From Roseiarcus sp963835215 (lineage in GTDB: Bacteria > Pseudomonadota > Alphaproteobacteria > Rhizobiales > Beijerinckiaceae), in contig CAWIES010000003.1 in assembly GCA_963835215.1 (NCBI GenBank), positions 310,001-374,000 of the forward strand: a stretch of 64,000 nt of DNA. The letters are read 5' to 3'. The notes below the pieces were generated by a model, which was given only the letters and a program-made list of their open reading frames with translations, had not been told where the DNA came from and did not search any database. Below, in pieces: positions 7,902 to 18,098 of this stretch (the stretch's first letter is position 1; each line of letters opens with the position of its first letter). A program made the position numbers and the translations under genes.

Positions 7902-10691
7902 CTAGCTCGGCCGGGTCGGCGAATGACGATTCCGACGCAGCTTACGCGCGGACTGGCGCGCCTTGGCGCGCGCCGGGGTCAGCAGCCGCTTGTCCAGGAG
8001 CGCCGCCGCCTCTTCGGCGGCCGCCGGCCGGCCGAAGTGGAAGCCCTGCATCTCGTCGCAGTGATTCTTGCGCAGGAAGGCGACCTGCGCCTCGTTCTCG
8101 ACGCCCTCGGCGATAACCCGCAGATTCAGCTTCTGGCCAAGCGAGATGATCGCCGCGGTGACGGCGCGGTCGTCTTCGTCCTCGGTCAGGTCCTGGATGA
8201 ATGACTTGTCGATCTTCAATCGCTCGACCGGAAAGCGCTTGAGCGCGCTGAGGCTCGAATAGCCGGTACCGAAATCGTCGATCGACAGTCGCACGCCGAG
8301 CGCGCGGAGCCGCTTCATGGTTTCGATCGCGCGTTCGACATCCTCCATGATGAGGCTCTCGGTCAGCTCCAGTTCGAGATATTTCGGCTCCAGCCCACTC
8401 TCACGCAGCGCAGCGGCGACATCGCCGACGATGCGATCTTCACGAAACTGGCGCGCCGAGACGTTAACGCTCATCGAGATCAGCGGCAGCTTGGCGTCGT
8501 GCCAGGCTTTGGTCTGGCTGCAAGCTTCGCGCAGCGCCCATGCGCCGATCTGCACAATGAATCCCGATTCCTCGGCCAGCGGGATGAATTTGCCCGGCGG
8601 CACCAGACCGATCCGTTCGTGGCGCCAACGAATCAGCGCCTCGACCGCGAACACACGGCCGGTTCGCAGATCGACCTGCGGCTGGTAGTGCAGCACGAAA
8701 TCACGGGCCGGCTCGGACTTGCGCAACTCATTGAGCAGCGTCAGACGCTCATGCAGCTTCGCACTAATCTCCGGCGCGTAGACGACGAAGGCGTCGCCCC
8801 CCGATTCCTTGGCCCGATACATCGCCGCGTCGGCGTTGGCCAGCAAAGTCTCCACCGTCTCGCCGTCATTGGGATAAACGGCGGCGCCGAAGCTGCCGGT
8901 GGTGCGGAAGCTGCGGCCATCGAGTTCGACCGCCTCGGCGATCGCCGCGCGCAGACGATTCATCGTCTCGCCTATCCGCTGCATATCCTTAGCCGGGTCA
9001 ATCAGCAGAACGACGAACTCGTCGCCGCCGAGCCGCGCCACGACGTCGTCGCGCCCAAGTACGGCGATCATGCGCTCGGCCATGATCTTCAGCAGCGTGT
9101 CGCCGGCGGTATGGCCGAGGCTGTCGTTGACGAACTTGAAATTGTCGAAATCGACATACGCGACGCAAAGCCATTCGCCGCGCCGATGCGCCGAGGCGAG
9201 CGCTTCGGCGAGCCGCTCGCCGAGCAAATTGCGGTTGGGCAGGCCAGTCACCGAGTCGTGGCTGGCCATGAACTGGATGCGCTCTTCGGCCCGCTTGCGG
9301 GCGATGGCGATGCCGGCGATGTGGGCCGCAATTTCGAGCAGATGCGTCTCGACCGAGGTCGGCGAGCGCACCGATCTCGAATACATCGCGAACACGGCAA
9401 GCGTCGCGCCGCGATCGGAAAGGATCGGCATCGACCAGCACGAGCGATAGCCGAAGCGGTCAGCCAGTTCGCAGTAGTCGCACCACAGCGGGTCGGTCGC
9501 AATGTCGGTGACGACGACCGGCTGGCGCATGAACGCCGCGGTGCCGCACGAGCCGACGCTCGGCCCGATCTCGACGCCGTCGATCGCCTGGATGTATTCC
9601 GCCGCCAGGCTCGGCGCGGCGCCATGGCGCAGGTGGCGGCCGTCCTCGTCGAGCATCAGGACGGAGCAGAGAATGCCCTTGAGCTGCGATTCGACCAGCC
9701 TGGCGAGGGCGTCGAGCACCGCCTCGAGCGGCGCGTTCATGGCGATCATTTCGAGGATCTGCGTCTGGCCGTCGCTCAGCGCGCTGGCGAGACGTCGCTC
9801 GGTGATGTCGCGGGAAACCCCCACCACGCCGAAAATTTCATCGTTGCCGTCGCGGAGCGGCACCTTGGTCGTCAGCATCCACTCTTTCTCGCCCAGCGCG
9901 CCGACTTCCTCCTTGTCGATCATCGGTTGTCCCGACCGGATAATCCGCTGCTCGTCGGCGAAATATTGTTGGGCGGTCTCGGGAGGGCAAAGTTCAAGGT
10001 CGGTCTTGCCGATCAAGGCTTCGGTGGTTGCGAAACCCATCCGAGTCGCCGTAGCGATGTTCGCGATGACAAAGCGACTCTCGGCGTCCTTGACCCAAAG
10101 ATTGTCGGGTACCCAGTCGATCAGGGTTTGCAACGAAATTCGCTCGGCGGCGATCGCGCGCTGGTCCTTCGACTCGGTGATGTCCTCATGAAGCGAAATC
10201 CAGCCCCCGCCCGGCATTGCCCGACGGTGCACCTGGATGGTCCGGCCATCGGGCAGGGTGTCGCGCCACTCGTGCGCCTGCTCGCCGGCGCGCATCGGGT
10301 GGTGGGTGGCGAGATAGTCGGCGGCGGTCAAGGGCGACGTACCAGCGGCGGCGCGCAGTTCGATGACCTCGCGCCAATGCACGCCAGGCTTCATGCGATC
10401 GGGGGGAAGGCGGTAGAGTTCGACGAGGCGGTGGTTGAAGAGGACCACACGCAACTGGGCGTTGAAAACGCAGACGCCCTGCGACATCGCGTCGATCGCC
10501 CACTGATGGCACAGCACTTCGGCGCGCAGGCGGTCGGTCTCGGCGTCTCGTTCGCTGGCGACGGCCGCCTGAGCCTCGGTAGCGGCGCGCAACAGATTCG
10601 AGAGGGCGGAATCCCCCGGCGCAACGTCGCTCTGACGCTCACGTCTCGCGGGCAAGTGGGATCCCTCCATTGCGTCGAGCAGATGCGGCAA
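7902..10691 (-). CDS. PAS-PAS-GAF-GGDEF-EAL cyclic-di-GMP signalling protein
   Basis: 929 residues, apparently soluble with no membrane segment. Domain order: short coiled N-terminus, PAS (~60-175), PAS with PAC end (~183-305, VVGVSRDITER), GAF (~312-470, GPSVGSCGTAAF), GGDEF (motif at 554-558), EAL (motif 684-686, to ~905). The cyclase GGDEF motif is intact, but the allosteric I-site just upstream reads GRDD instead of RxxD, so product inhibition is probably lost. The EAL domain keeps its usual residues (EALIRW, NVSARQF, ELTES, DDFGTGYSS, KIDKSF, AEGVE), so hydrolysis of c-di-GMP is expected. Net activity cannot be predicted. Single-gene unit. Confidence 0.95.
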   Translation of the reverse strand: MPHLLDAMEGSHLPARRERQSDVAPGDSALSNLLRAATEAQAAVASERDAETDRLRAEVLCHQWAIDAMSQGVCVFNAQLRVVLFNHRLVELYRLPPDRMKPGVHWREVIELRAAAGTSPLTAADYLATHHPMRAGEQAHEWRDTLPDGRTIQVHRRAMPGGGWISLHEDITESKDQRAIAAERISLQTLIDWVPDNLWVKDAESRFVIANIATATRMGFATTEALIGKTDLELCPPETAQQYFADEQRIIRSGQPMIDKEEVGALGEKEWMLTTKVPLRDGNDEIFGVVGVSRDITERRLASALSDGQTQILEMIAMNAPLEAVLDALARLVESQLKGILCSVLMLDEDGRHLRHGAAPSLAAEYIQAIDGVEIGPSVGSCGTAAFMRQPVVVTDIATDPLWCDYCELADRFGYRSCWSMPILSDRGATLAVFAMYSRSVRSPTSVETHLLEIAAHIAGIAIARKRAEERIQFMASHDSVTGLPNRNLLGERLAEALASAHRRGEWLCVAYVDFDNFKFVNDSLGHTAGDTLLKIMAERMIAVLGRDDVVARLGGDEFVVLLIDPAKDMQRIGETMNRLRAAIAEAVELDGRSFRTTGSFGAAVYPNDGETVETLLANADAAMYRAKESGGDAFVVYAPEISAKLHERLTLLNELRKSEPARDFVLHYQPQVDLRTGRVFAVEALIRWRHERIGLVPPGKFIPLAEESGFIVQIGAWALREACSQTKAWHDAKLPLISMSVNVSARQFREDRIVGDVAAALRESGLEPKYLELELTESLIMEDVERAIETMKRLRALGVRLSIDDFGTGYSSLSALKRFPVERLKIDKSFIQDLTEDEDDRAVTAAIISLGQKLNLRVIAEGVENEAQVAFLRKNHCDEMQGFHFGRPAAAEEAAALLDKRLLTPARAKARQSARKLRRNRHSPTRPS

Positions 10692-10819
10692 GCGTGCCTG
10701 ACATCCCCAGGAAAGCTCCGGGAATATAAAGTCTGGCTATTAATGGAGGGTGAAGCGGGACGAGGCGCCGCCGGCGGCCAGCGACATTGTAACGGCGTGC
10801 GAACCCACCGGAAAACGGC

Positions 10820-12061
10820 ATGACCAAGCCCCCCAATACGGCCTCGGCCGAGGCGATCGTCGTGGGCGCCGGTCCGGCCGGGCTGGCGGCGGCCGAGGCG
10901 CTCGCCCAAAGCGGCCGTAGCGTCATGATTTACGACGCCGCCCCCTCGCCGGCGCGTAAATTCCTGCTCGCGGGACGCGGCGGGCTCAATCTCACCCATT
11001 CCGAACCGCTGGAAGCCGGTTTTATGGTCCGCTATGGGTCCGCAGCTAGCCAACTCACCGAGGCGATCGAACGCTTCCCGCCAACGAGCTTACGCGCTTG
11101 GGCGGCCGGGCTTGGCGAGGAGACGTTCGTCGGCTCGTCCGGGCGTGTGTTTCCCAGGAGCTTCAAAACGACGCCGCTGCTCCGGGCCTGGCTGGCGCGC
11201 CTTGCCGGGCTCGGCGTTAAGCTTAATTCCCGACGCCGGCTGATTGGCCTCGCCGACGGCGGGCGGGTTTTGCACTTTCGCTCGCCCGCAGGCGAGGAAC
11301 GGGCGAGCGCCGCGGCGATCGTCCTGGCGCTTGGAGGCGCCTCGTGGCCGCGGCTCGGCGGCGACGGCGCCTGGGTCGCCATGCTGCGCGAGGCCGGCGT
11401 CGAGGTCGCGCCGCTCAAGCCGGCCAATTGCGGCTTTCGTCTCGATTGGTCGGCCCATTTCCGCGAGCGTTTCGCCGGCCAGCCGCTGAAGGCGATCGCC
11501 CTTTCGCACGCGGGGAAAAGCGTTCGCGGCGAGGCGATGATCGACGCCGAGGGCATCGAAGGCGGCGCGGTCTATGCGCTCTCGGCCAACTTGCGCGACG
11601 CAATCGCCCGCGACGGCGAGGCGACCCTCTCAATCGACCTGAAGCCCGATCTGACGCACGAGGCGCTCGCGGGGCGGCTGCACCGCCGGCCCGGTCAGTC
11701 GGCCTCGACCTTCCTGCGCAAGGCGGCGGGGCTCGCCCCTGCAGCGATCGCGCTGCTGCGCGAGGCGGGCGCCCTGCCCGACGAACCGCAGGCGCTTGCC
11801 GCGCGCATCAAAGGCGTCGCGCTGCGGCTCACCGCGCCAGCGCCGATCGAGCGCGCGATCTCGAGTGCGGGCGGCGTAGTGTGGCGCGAGATCGACGAGC
11901 GCTTCATGCTGCGCAAGTTGCCGGGCGTCTTCCTCGCCGGCGAGATGATCGACTGGGAAGCGCCGACCGGGGGCTATCTGCTGCAAGCCTGTTTTGCCAC
12001 CGGCAGAGCCGCAGGGCTTGGCGCGGCGAGGTGGATCGAGCGTCGCCGCGCCGAGGGTTAG
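10820..12061 (+). CDS. HI0933/YhiN-like FAD-dependent oxidoreductase
   Basis: 413-residue flavoprotein. It has an N-terminal dinucleotide fold (VVGAGPAGLAAAEALAQSG), the GRGGLNLTHSE segment, and the C-terminal FLAGEMIDWEAPTGGYLLQA closing motif of the HI0933-like family; the overall pattern fits the subgroup known as TIGR03862. These proteins bind FAD and their substrates are mostly unknown. It starts 128 bp from the divergent GGDEF-EAL gene. The complete frame without indels contrasts with several neighbours. Confidence 0.88.
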   Translation: MTKPPNTASAEAIVVGAGPAGLAAAEALAQSGRSVMIYDAAPSPARKFLLAGRGGLNLTHSEPLEAGFMVRYGSAASQLTEAIERFPPTSLRAWAAGLGEETFVGSSGRVFPRSFKTTPLLRAWLARLAGLGVKLNSRRRLIGLADGGRVLHFRSPAGEERASAAAIVLALGGASWPRLGGDGAWVAMLREAGVEVAPLKPANCGFRLDWSAHFRERFAGQPLKAIALSHAGKSVRGEAMIDAEGIEGGAVYALSANLRDAIARDGEATLSIDLKPDLTHEALAGRLHRRPGQSASTFLRKAAGLAPAAIALLREAGALPDEPQALAARIKGVALRLTAPAPIERAISSAGGVVWREIDERFMLRKLPGVFLAGEMIDWEAPTGGYLLQACFATGRAAGLGAARWIERRRAEG

Positions 12062-12159
12062 CGCCGCCCGGCGCTTGCGATCATGAGCGGCGTTGCTTAA
12101 GCAGGCTGCGACCGGCGGAGCGCCGCTTTCGCAACTCCGAGGCAAAGCGATAGGCCGTC

Positions 12160-13042
12160 ATGCGTCCGGGTTCGCCGTCAAAATTCACGTTTTGGAACGT
12201 CGCCGAATATGTCGCCGTCTGGACCACGCTGAGGCTGCTTGCGCTTTTGCCCGTCGATTGGGCCTCGGGGTACGGCGGCTTCATAGGCCGCTGGTTCGGT
12301 CCGCTGACGCCACGAAATCGGCGCGCGATCGCCAATCTCGAACTGGCGTTGCCCAATCTGTCGGTGCGCGAGCGGCGCGCGATCGCGCGCGGCATGTGGG
12401 GAAACGTCGGCCGGATCGTCGCCGAATACCCGCACCTCGCGCGCATCATGGCGGACGAATTCTCGCGTTAGCATCGTCGGGCTCGACCAATGCCGAGCCG
12501 CGCTGGTCAAGGGAAAGGGCGGGTTTCTGCTCACCGCGCACTATGGCAACTGGGAGATCACCACGCTCGCGGGGCGCCGTCTTGGCCTCGACCAGCACAA
12601 CATCTATCGCGAAGCGAAAAATCCGCTGGTCGATGCGCTGATCGCGCAACTGCGCGTCGGGACGGTGACGGGGGGGATGCTGTCGAAGGGCCCGGGCAAT
12701 CTGCGCGCCATCATGCGCCTGCTCGATGACGACAAATACATCGGCATGATGGTCGATCAGCGCGAGAAGAAGGGGCTGGCGCTGACATTTCTCGGCCAAC
12801 CGGCGATGACCCTCCATGCGCCCGCGCTGATGGCGCGCCGGCTAGGCGCGCCAATCTTCCTCGGCCGGGCGCGGCGCCTTCGCGGCGCCCACTTCGAATT
12901 GGAATGCCTCGCCGTGCCGGTCGACCAGACGCAGGATTGGGAGAAGGACGTCGAGACCACGACGCAGCGGATCAACGATATTCTATCGCGCTGGATTATC
13001 GAGGCGCCGCAACAATGGTTTTGGTTTCATCAGCGCTGGTGA
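12160..13042 (+). CDS. lpxL: Lauroyl/myristoyl lipid A acyltransferase family protein (one frameshift)
   Basis: About 293 residues after removal of one extra base near 12470, where the raw frame ends in TAG. An N-terminal membrane helix leads into the LPLAT fold. The catalytic block is HYGNWE, followed by YREAKNPLVD, GGMLSKGPGNLRAIMRLL, VDQREKKG and the closing HQRW. The family transfers a secondary acyl chain from acyl-ACP to Kdo2-lipid IVA at the inner membrane. The LpxL name is by family; LpxM- or HtrB-like specificity cannot be resolved. Its 3' end overlaps that of the convergent desaturase gene by 47 bp. Confidence 0.87.
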
Positions 13043-13928
13043 CGGAGGGCTCGTAATCGTAAGCTAGTCCGAGCCGCCGGATCGCCGCCACGCACAGCGC
13101 GCCGGGATCGAGCTCCCACCATTTGCGGCGGAAATTCCATTCCGCAGGCGCCGCGTGATGGTTGTTGTGCCAACCCTCGCCCCAGGCAAGCACCGAGATG
13201 AGGACGTTGTTGGTGCTTTTGTCCCTGGTCTCGAAGTTTCGGTAGCCGTAGCCATGGCCGAGCACATTGGCGAGATTCGAAATCGTGATCTGCGCGAAGG
13301 CTGGGACAAAGAAGGCGAAAATGGCGAGCTTGACGTTAATCGCCGCCAGAATCAGCGCCCACACCGTCAAGATCACCGCGTAGTAGCGGTGAAGAAACAT
13401 ATGAGCGGGATCGCGCAGCAGATCGCGCGCGTAGCGCGGATCGAAATGATAGTCGTAGGCTGAGGCGACCACCCACCAGCCATGCTCGTCGAGCGCATGC
13501 GGGTCCTTGGCGCTGTCGCCGAGCGCGTGATGGGCGCGATGCATCGCCACCCAGCCGATCGAACTCCCCGTTCCCCCGAGAATCGCGAACAGGGCGCCCA
13601 CAATCTCCAGGGGCCGGGGCAACCGGAACGCGCGATGCGTCAATCCGCGATGCAGCGTCACCGAAAGTCCGAGACACGCCGTTACAAAATAGGCGGCGAG
13701 ACTCACCAGCCACCACCACCGCGAGGCGTGGAGCCAGAACAGCGCATAGATCACGACGGCGAAGGAAATCCCCTGGAGGATTTGCATGTGGAGAATGCTG
13801 GGGGCCATCACCCGCGCGAGCAGGTTTGAGGCGCGCAGCCGGACGGGTTCGCGCGCTGCGACCGCAGCGCCGAGTTCGTCTGCCGATTCGGCCTCGTTCG
13901 CAGGCACGTTGGGCCCCCGCTCGCGCAT
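12996..13928 (-). CDS. Acyl-CoA/fatty acid desaturase (delta-9 type)
   Basis: 310-residue membrane di-iron desaturase. The three histidine boxes are present: HRGLTH at 93-98, HRAHH at 130-134 and HNNHH near residue 265, with hydrophobic pairs of helices around 45-90 and 175-215. Such enzymes place a cis double bond into saturated acyl chains using O2 and electrons from a ferredoxin or cytochrome. The ~35-residue N-terminus is acidic and probably cytoplasmic. It converges on the lipid A acyltransferase gene and shares its last 47 bp. Confidence 0.92.
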   Translation of the reverse strand: MRERGPNVPANEAESADELGAAVAAREPVRLRASNLLARVMAPSILHMQILQGISFAVVIYALFWLHASRWWWLVSLAAYFVTACLGLSVTLHRGLTHRAFRLPRPLEIVGALFAILGGTGSSIGWVAMHRAHHALGDSAKDPHALDEHGWWVVASAYDYHFDPRYARDLLRDPAHMFLHRYYAVILTVWALILAAINVKLAIFAFFVPAFAQITISNLANVLGHGYGYRNFETRDKSTNNVLISVLAWGEGWHNNHHAAPAEWNFRRKWWELDPGALCVAAIRRLGLAYDYEPSVTSADETKTIVAAPR

Positions 13929-14087
13929 CTTATCTAAGTGGCTGAATTCGCCACGCGGTCAACGCACGTCTGATTGCTGACAAGAGCGAGGCGCGAAGCG
14001 CCTTCTTCCGCCGACCCGAAATTGCGTCGTTCACGCTAGCAAGCGGTCCGTTGCCGCGCAAGCGCGGCGGCGAAGCGCGAAATGAGG

Positions 14088-14930
14088 TCACATGCCCAGT
14101 AGCCGTACCAGCCAACGCGGCGCGGACGCCGGAAAAAGGCGCAATAGCAGCTCAACAAGGAAAGCGTCGTGGCCGGTCGTTATGTGGCGCTTGCGGGCGA
14201 GCACGCCCGCCAGCAGGCGCTGCGCGGCCTTGCGAGGATCGCCGCGCAGGCGCCGCGCGATCTGCGCAAGCGCCTCGCGTTCGGCGGCGCCGGCGCCCAC
14301 GCCGACGACGCCCTCGCTCGCCAGATGCGTGCGCAGGCCGGCAGGGATCGCCAGCGACACGAGGACGCCGCTGCCGGCCGTTTCGCGGGCGAGACAATCG
14401 GTAAAGGCCGACACCGCGCTCTTGGCCGCGCAATAGGCCGACAGCGTCGGCACCGCGGCCGCGGCCAAGACGCTCGAAACATTGACGATATGGCCGTAGC
14501 CCTGCCGATTGAGGATCGGCAGAAAGGCCTTCGAGCCGTGGACGACGCCGAACAGATCGGTACGAAAGACCCGCTCGTATTCGGCGATCGTCGCGTGCTC
14601 GACGCTCGCGCACAGCGCGATCGCCGCGTTGTTGACGACCAAGTCGACACTGCCTTGGCGGCGCGCGACTTCTTCCGCCGCCTCGCGGACCGCATCCCAG
14701 TCGCCGACGTCGACGACCCGCAGCGTCCGGCGCGTTTGACCCGGCAACGCCGCGCTCGTTTCCTCAAGCCGCGCCGAATCGATGTCCCAGAGCTCGAGGA
14801 TCGCGCCGCGATCGGCGAGTTCGATCGCCAGCGCACGCCCGAGCCCCGAGGCGGCGCCGGTGACGACGCAGACCGCGTCGCGAAAGCCCGGCTTCGCCCC
14901 AGCGGGAGCGGGACGCGCAAAGGGGCGCAT
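14088..14930 (-). CDS. SDR-family NAD(P)-dependent oxidoreductase
   Basis: 280-residue classical short-chain dehydrogenase. The cofactor site is VTGAASGLGRA, NNAAIA follows, the catalytic serine lies in NVSSVLA, and the active site YCAAK is intact, unlike the SDR at 7041-7818. An extra ~60-residue C-terminus ends in a hydrophobic, Leu/Arg-rich tail (LVELLLRLF...RWLVRLLGM), as in SDRs that sit on membranes. The substrate is unknown. It stands alone on the minus strand between the desaturase and the aldolase. Confidence 0.88.
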   Translation of the reverse strand: MRPFARPAPAGAKPGFRDAVCVVTGAASGLGRALAIELADRGAILELWDIDSARLEETSAALPGQTRRTLRVVDVGDWDAVREAAEEVARRQGSVDLVVNNAAIALCASVEHATIAEYERVFRTDLFGVVHGSKAFLPILNRQGYGHIVNVSSVLAAAAVPTLSAYCAAKSAVSAFTDCLARETAGSGVLVSLAIPAGLRTHLASEGVVGVGAGAAEREALAQIARRLRGDPRKAAQRLLAGVLARKRHITTGHDAFLVELLLRLFPASAPRWLVRLLGM

Positions 14931-15020
14931 GCCGCCCTCCTCAGCTAACGATCGTCAGCGCGGCCGTCCGCTCGCTTCGAAGACATGAAGCGCCGCGCGC
15001 GGACCCAAGCCATGTAACGA

Positions 15021-15926
15021 TCAGTCCTTCACGGTCGAGGCTTTGTAGATTTCGTCGATGGCGCTGGCCAGCGCCGCGTTGAACTCGGCGTCGCTCATCG
15101 AGCGCCGGAGATCTTGCGCGAGCGCGCGCGAGAAGCTGGCGATCATGCCGTGATTTTGGGCGAGCCGCTTGCACGCCTCGGCGCGCGTATAGCCGCCGGA
15201 AAGCGCGACGACCCGCACCACGCGCTTATCGCTGATCAGCGGCGCGTAGAAGTCCGGAACTTCCGGGATCGTGAGCTTGAGCATCACCTTACCGTCCTTC
15301 GGCAAGGCGTCGAGCCCTTTCGTCAGTTCGTCGCGCAGGATCGCCTCGGCGCCGGCCTTGTCCGGGCTCTTGATCGAGACTTCGGGCTCGATGATCGGCA
15401 CGAGGCCGTGCGCCGGCGATCTGTGCGCCGAGCTCGAATTGTTGCTTGGCGATGGCGGCGACGCCGGTTCGCGAGGCGAGATTGATGACCGAGCGCATCT
15501 TGGTGCCGAAGACGCCGAGCTTGGCCGCGCGCGCCAGCAGCGCGTCGAGGCCGGGGATCGGCTTCATCAGGCTGACGCCGTCTTTTTCGGCCTCGAGCCC
15601 CTTGTCGACCTTGAGGAACGGCACGACGCCGCGATCTTCCCAGAGAAGGAGGGAACCGGCTTGCCCTTGGCGTCGCCATCCATCGTGCGCTCGAACAGGA
15701 TCGCCGCGATCACCTTTTCGCCGGTGAAGGCGGGCGAGGTCATGATGCGCACGCGCATGTCATGGACGAGCTGGAACATCTCGGCGTCGCCGCTGTAGGC
15801 GCTCTCGGGAATGCCATAGAGGCGCAAGGCGCCGGGCGTCGAGCCGCCGCTCTGGTCGAGCGCGGCGATAAAGCCGGGCTTGGTCGCCATCTGCGCCATC
15901 ATCTTGTCATTGGCCATAATCGTCAT
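15021..15926 (-). CDS. Fructose-bisphosphate aldolase, class I (two frameshifts)
   Basis: About 300 residues once the frame is repaired near 15643 (one missing base) and 15413 (one extra base). The sequence matches the class I aldolase type of many proteobacteria: AALDQSGGSTPGALRLYGI at the start, VPFLKVDKGLEAEKDGV, the glutamate-rich IIEPEVSIKSPDK, and the Schiff-base lysine in MLKLTIPE. It cleaves fructose-1,6-bisphosphate to triose phosphates in glycolysis, gluconeogenesis or the Calvin cycle. An in-frame ATG at 15917 (MANDKMM) is an alternative start. It diverges from the small membrane protein gene at 16004. Confidence 0.9.
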
Positions 15927-16003
15927 CCCCCGCTAAAAAGTCGTCTCGCCAAGTCCGGCATTGGCGCATGCAATCGGCGCACAGGACACGGAGGTCAAGC
16001 GCC

Positions 16004-16285
16004 ATGCGGACTTTAGCGCACCTCATCATTCTTTTCACGGCTGTCTCCCGGCTCGTCGGGAGGTTGCGCGAGAATCGCAGGCGCGGCGTGCCGTTCAACT
16101 GGACCGCCGTCCTCGCCACCGCGGGCGGGGTGATAGCGTTGGTGGCCCTCTCAGGCGCCTGTCTTGCCGGCGCCACCGCTCTCGGCTGGCCGATCCTCGG
16201 CGTCATCCTGTTCTTGGCGGTCTTCATCTGCGGGCTTGTCGCGCTCGCCTTGGCGGTCACCCGGCGTTGGCCGTCGCACAGATAG
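16004..16285 (+). CDS. Small membrane protein of unknown function
   Basis: 93 residues with a basic N-terminal part and two hydrophobic helices (about 36-58 and 61-84) ending in RRWPSHR. I chose the ATG at 16004 because GGAGG stands about ten bases upstream; an earlier ATG at 15968 has no such site. It lies between the divergent aldolase and the convergent lepA, whose stop begins seven bases after its own. I do not recognise the family. Confidence 0.6.
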   Translation: MRTLAHLIILFTAVSRLVGRLRENRRRGVPFNWTAVLATAGGVIALVALSGACLAGATALGWPILGVILFLAVFICGLVALALAVTRRWPSHR

Positions 16286-16291
16286 CCTCGC

Positions 16292-18098
16292 TCAGCTATC
16301 CATCTTCAGCGCCGCGATGAACGCCTCCTGCGGGATGTCGACCTTGCCGAACTGGCGCATGCGCTTCTTGCCGGCCTTCTGCTTGTCGAGCAGCTTGCGT
16401 TTGCGCGTGGCGTCGCCGCCGTAGCATTTGGCGGTCACGTCCTTGCGCAGGGCGCGGATCGTTTCGCGGGCGATGATCTTGCCGCCGATCGCCGCCTGGA
16501 TCGGGATCTGGAACATGTGCGGGGGGATCAGCTCGCGCAGCTTCTCGACCATGCCGCGCCCGCGCATCTCGGCGCGGTCGCGGTGGACCAGCATGGCGAG
16601 CGCGTCGACCGGCTCGGCGTTGACCAGGATCGACATCTTGACCAGATCGCCGGCGCGATAGTCGGTGATCACGTAGTCGAACGACGGCGTAGCCCTTCGA
16701 CACCGATTTCAGCCGGTCGTAGAAGTCGAACACCACTTCGTTGAGCGGCAGCTCGTAGACCACCATCGCCCGCTTGCCGACATAGGAGAGGTCGGTCTGC
16801 TGGCCGCGCCGGTCCTGGCAGAGCTTGAGGATCGAGCCGAGATAGTCGTCGGGGGTCAGGATGGTCGCCTTGATCCACGGCTCGCGGATCTCCTTGATGC
16901 GCACGACATCGGGCAGATCGACCGGATTGTGCAGCGTGATCTCGCTGCCGTCAGTCAGTGCGATCTCGTAGACGACGCTCGGCGCGGTGGCGATCAGGTC
17001 GAGATTGAACTCGCGCTCCAGCCGTTCCTGAATGATCTCGAGGTGCAGCAGCCCGAGAAAGCCGCAGCGGAAGCCGAAGCCGAGCGCGGCCGAGGTCTCC
17101 ATTTCATAGGAGAAGCTTGCGTCATTGAGGCGCAGCCGGCCCATCGCCGCGCGCAGCGCCTCGAAATCGGCGGCGTCGGTCGGAAACAGGCCGCAGAACA
17201 CCACCGGCTGCGCCGGCTTGAAGCCGGGCAGCGCGTGCTCGGTCGGGCGCTTGTCGTCGGTGATCGTGTCGCCGACGCGCGTGTCGGCGACCTGCTTGAT
17301 CTGGGCGGTGATGTAGCCGATCTCGCCGGGGCCGAGCGCTTCGACCTCGACCATCTTGGGGCGGAACACGCCGACCCGGTCGATCTCGTAATGCGCGTCC
17401 GTGCCCATCATGCGGATGCGCGTGCCCGTGCGCAGGGTTCCGTCGATCACCCGCACCAGCACGACGACGCCGAGATAGGCGTCGTACCAGCTATCGACCA
17501 GCAACGCCTTCAGCGGCGCGGCCTCGTCGCCCTTCGGGGGAGGCAGGCGCTCGACGATCGCCTCCAGCACGGCGTCGATGTTGAGGCCAGTTTTGGCCGA
17601 AATCGCCACCGCCTGCGAGGCGTCGAGGCCGATGACGTCCTCGATCTGCTGCTTGATGCGCTCGGGCTCGGCGGCCGGCAGGTCGATCTTGTTGAGCACC
17701 GGCACGATCTCGTGGCCGGCGTCGAGCGCGTGATAGACATTGGCGAGCGTCTGCGCCTCGACCCCCTGGCTGGCGTCAACGACCAGCAGCGAACCCTCGC
17801 AGGCGGCCAGCGAGCGCGACACTTCGTAGGCGAAGTCGACGTGCCCGGGCGTGTCCATCAGGTTGAGGATATAAGTCTTTCCGTCCTTGGCGCGGTATTC
17901 GAGGCGCACCGTCTGCGCCTTGATGGTGATGCCGCGCTCGCGCTCGATGTCCATCGAATCGAGCATCTGCTCGCTCATGTCGCGCGCCGCGACCGTCCCC
18001 GTTTCCTGAATCAGCCGGTCGGCAAGCGTCGACTTGCCGTGGTCGATATGGGCGACGATCGAGAAATTGCGGATGTTTTCTATTCGATGGGCGGTCAT
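16292..18098 (-). CDS. lepA: Elongation factor 4 (LepA) GTPase (one frameshift)
   Basis: About 601 residues after removing one extra base near 16688. It starts MTAHRIENIRNFSIVAHIDH, with G1 AHIDHGKS, G3 DTPGH and G4 NKID, and ends in the LepA-specific basic tail (KCYGGDATRKRKLLDKQKAG). EF4 binds ribosomes and affects elongation and initiation. I placed the start at 18098, where the conserved protein begins; the open frame runs 54 codons further upstream, but that part is low-complexity and unlike LepA. The sequence around the indel (KGYASFDYVITDYR) is conserved, so a sequence error is more likely than a mutation. Confidence 0.96.

Noticed and set aside
8499..10823. A 774-codon open frame antisense to the GGDEF-EAL gene
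   Set aside because: Its composition (Ala, Arg, Asp, His, Gly) is the mirror of a GC-rich coding strand, with no recognisable domain and no ribosome site. The opposite strand encodes a clear multi-domain protein.
16680..16700. Truncated LepA as a real variant
   Set aside because: Both halves are fully conserved and the break is a single extra base, matching the window-wide error pattern.
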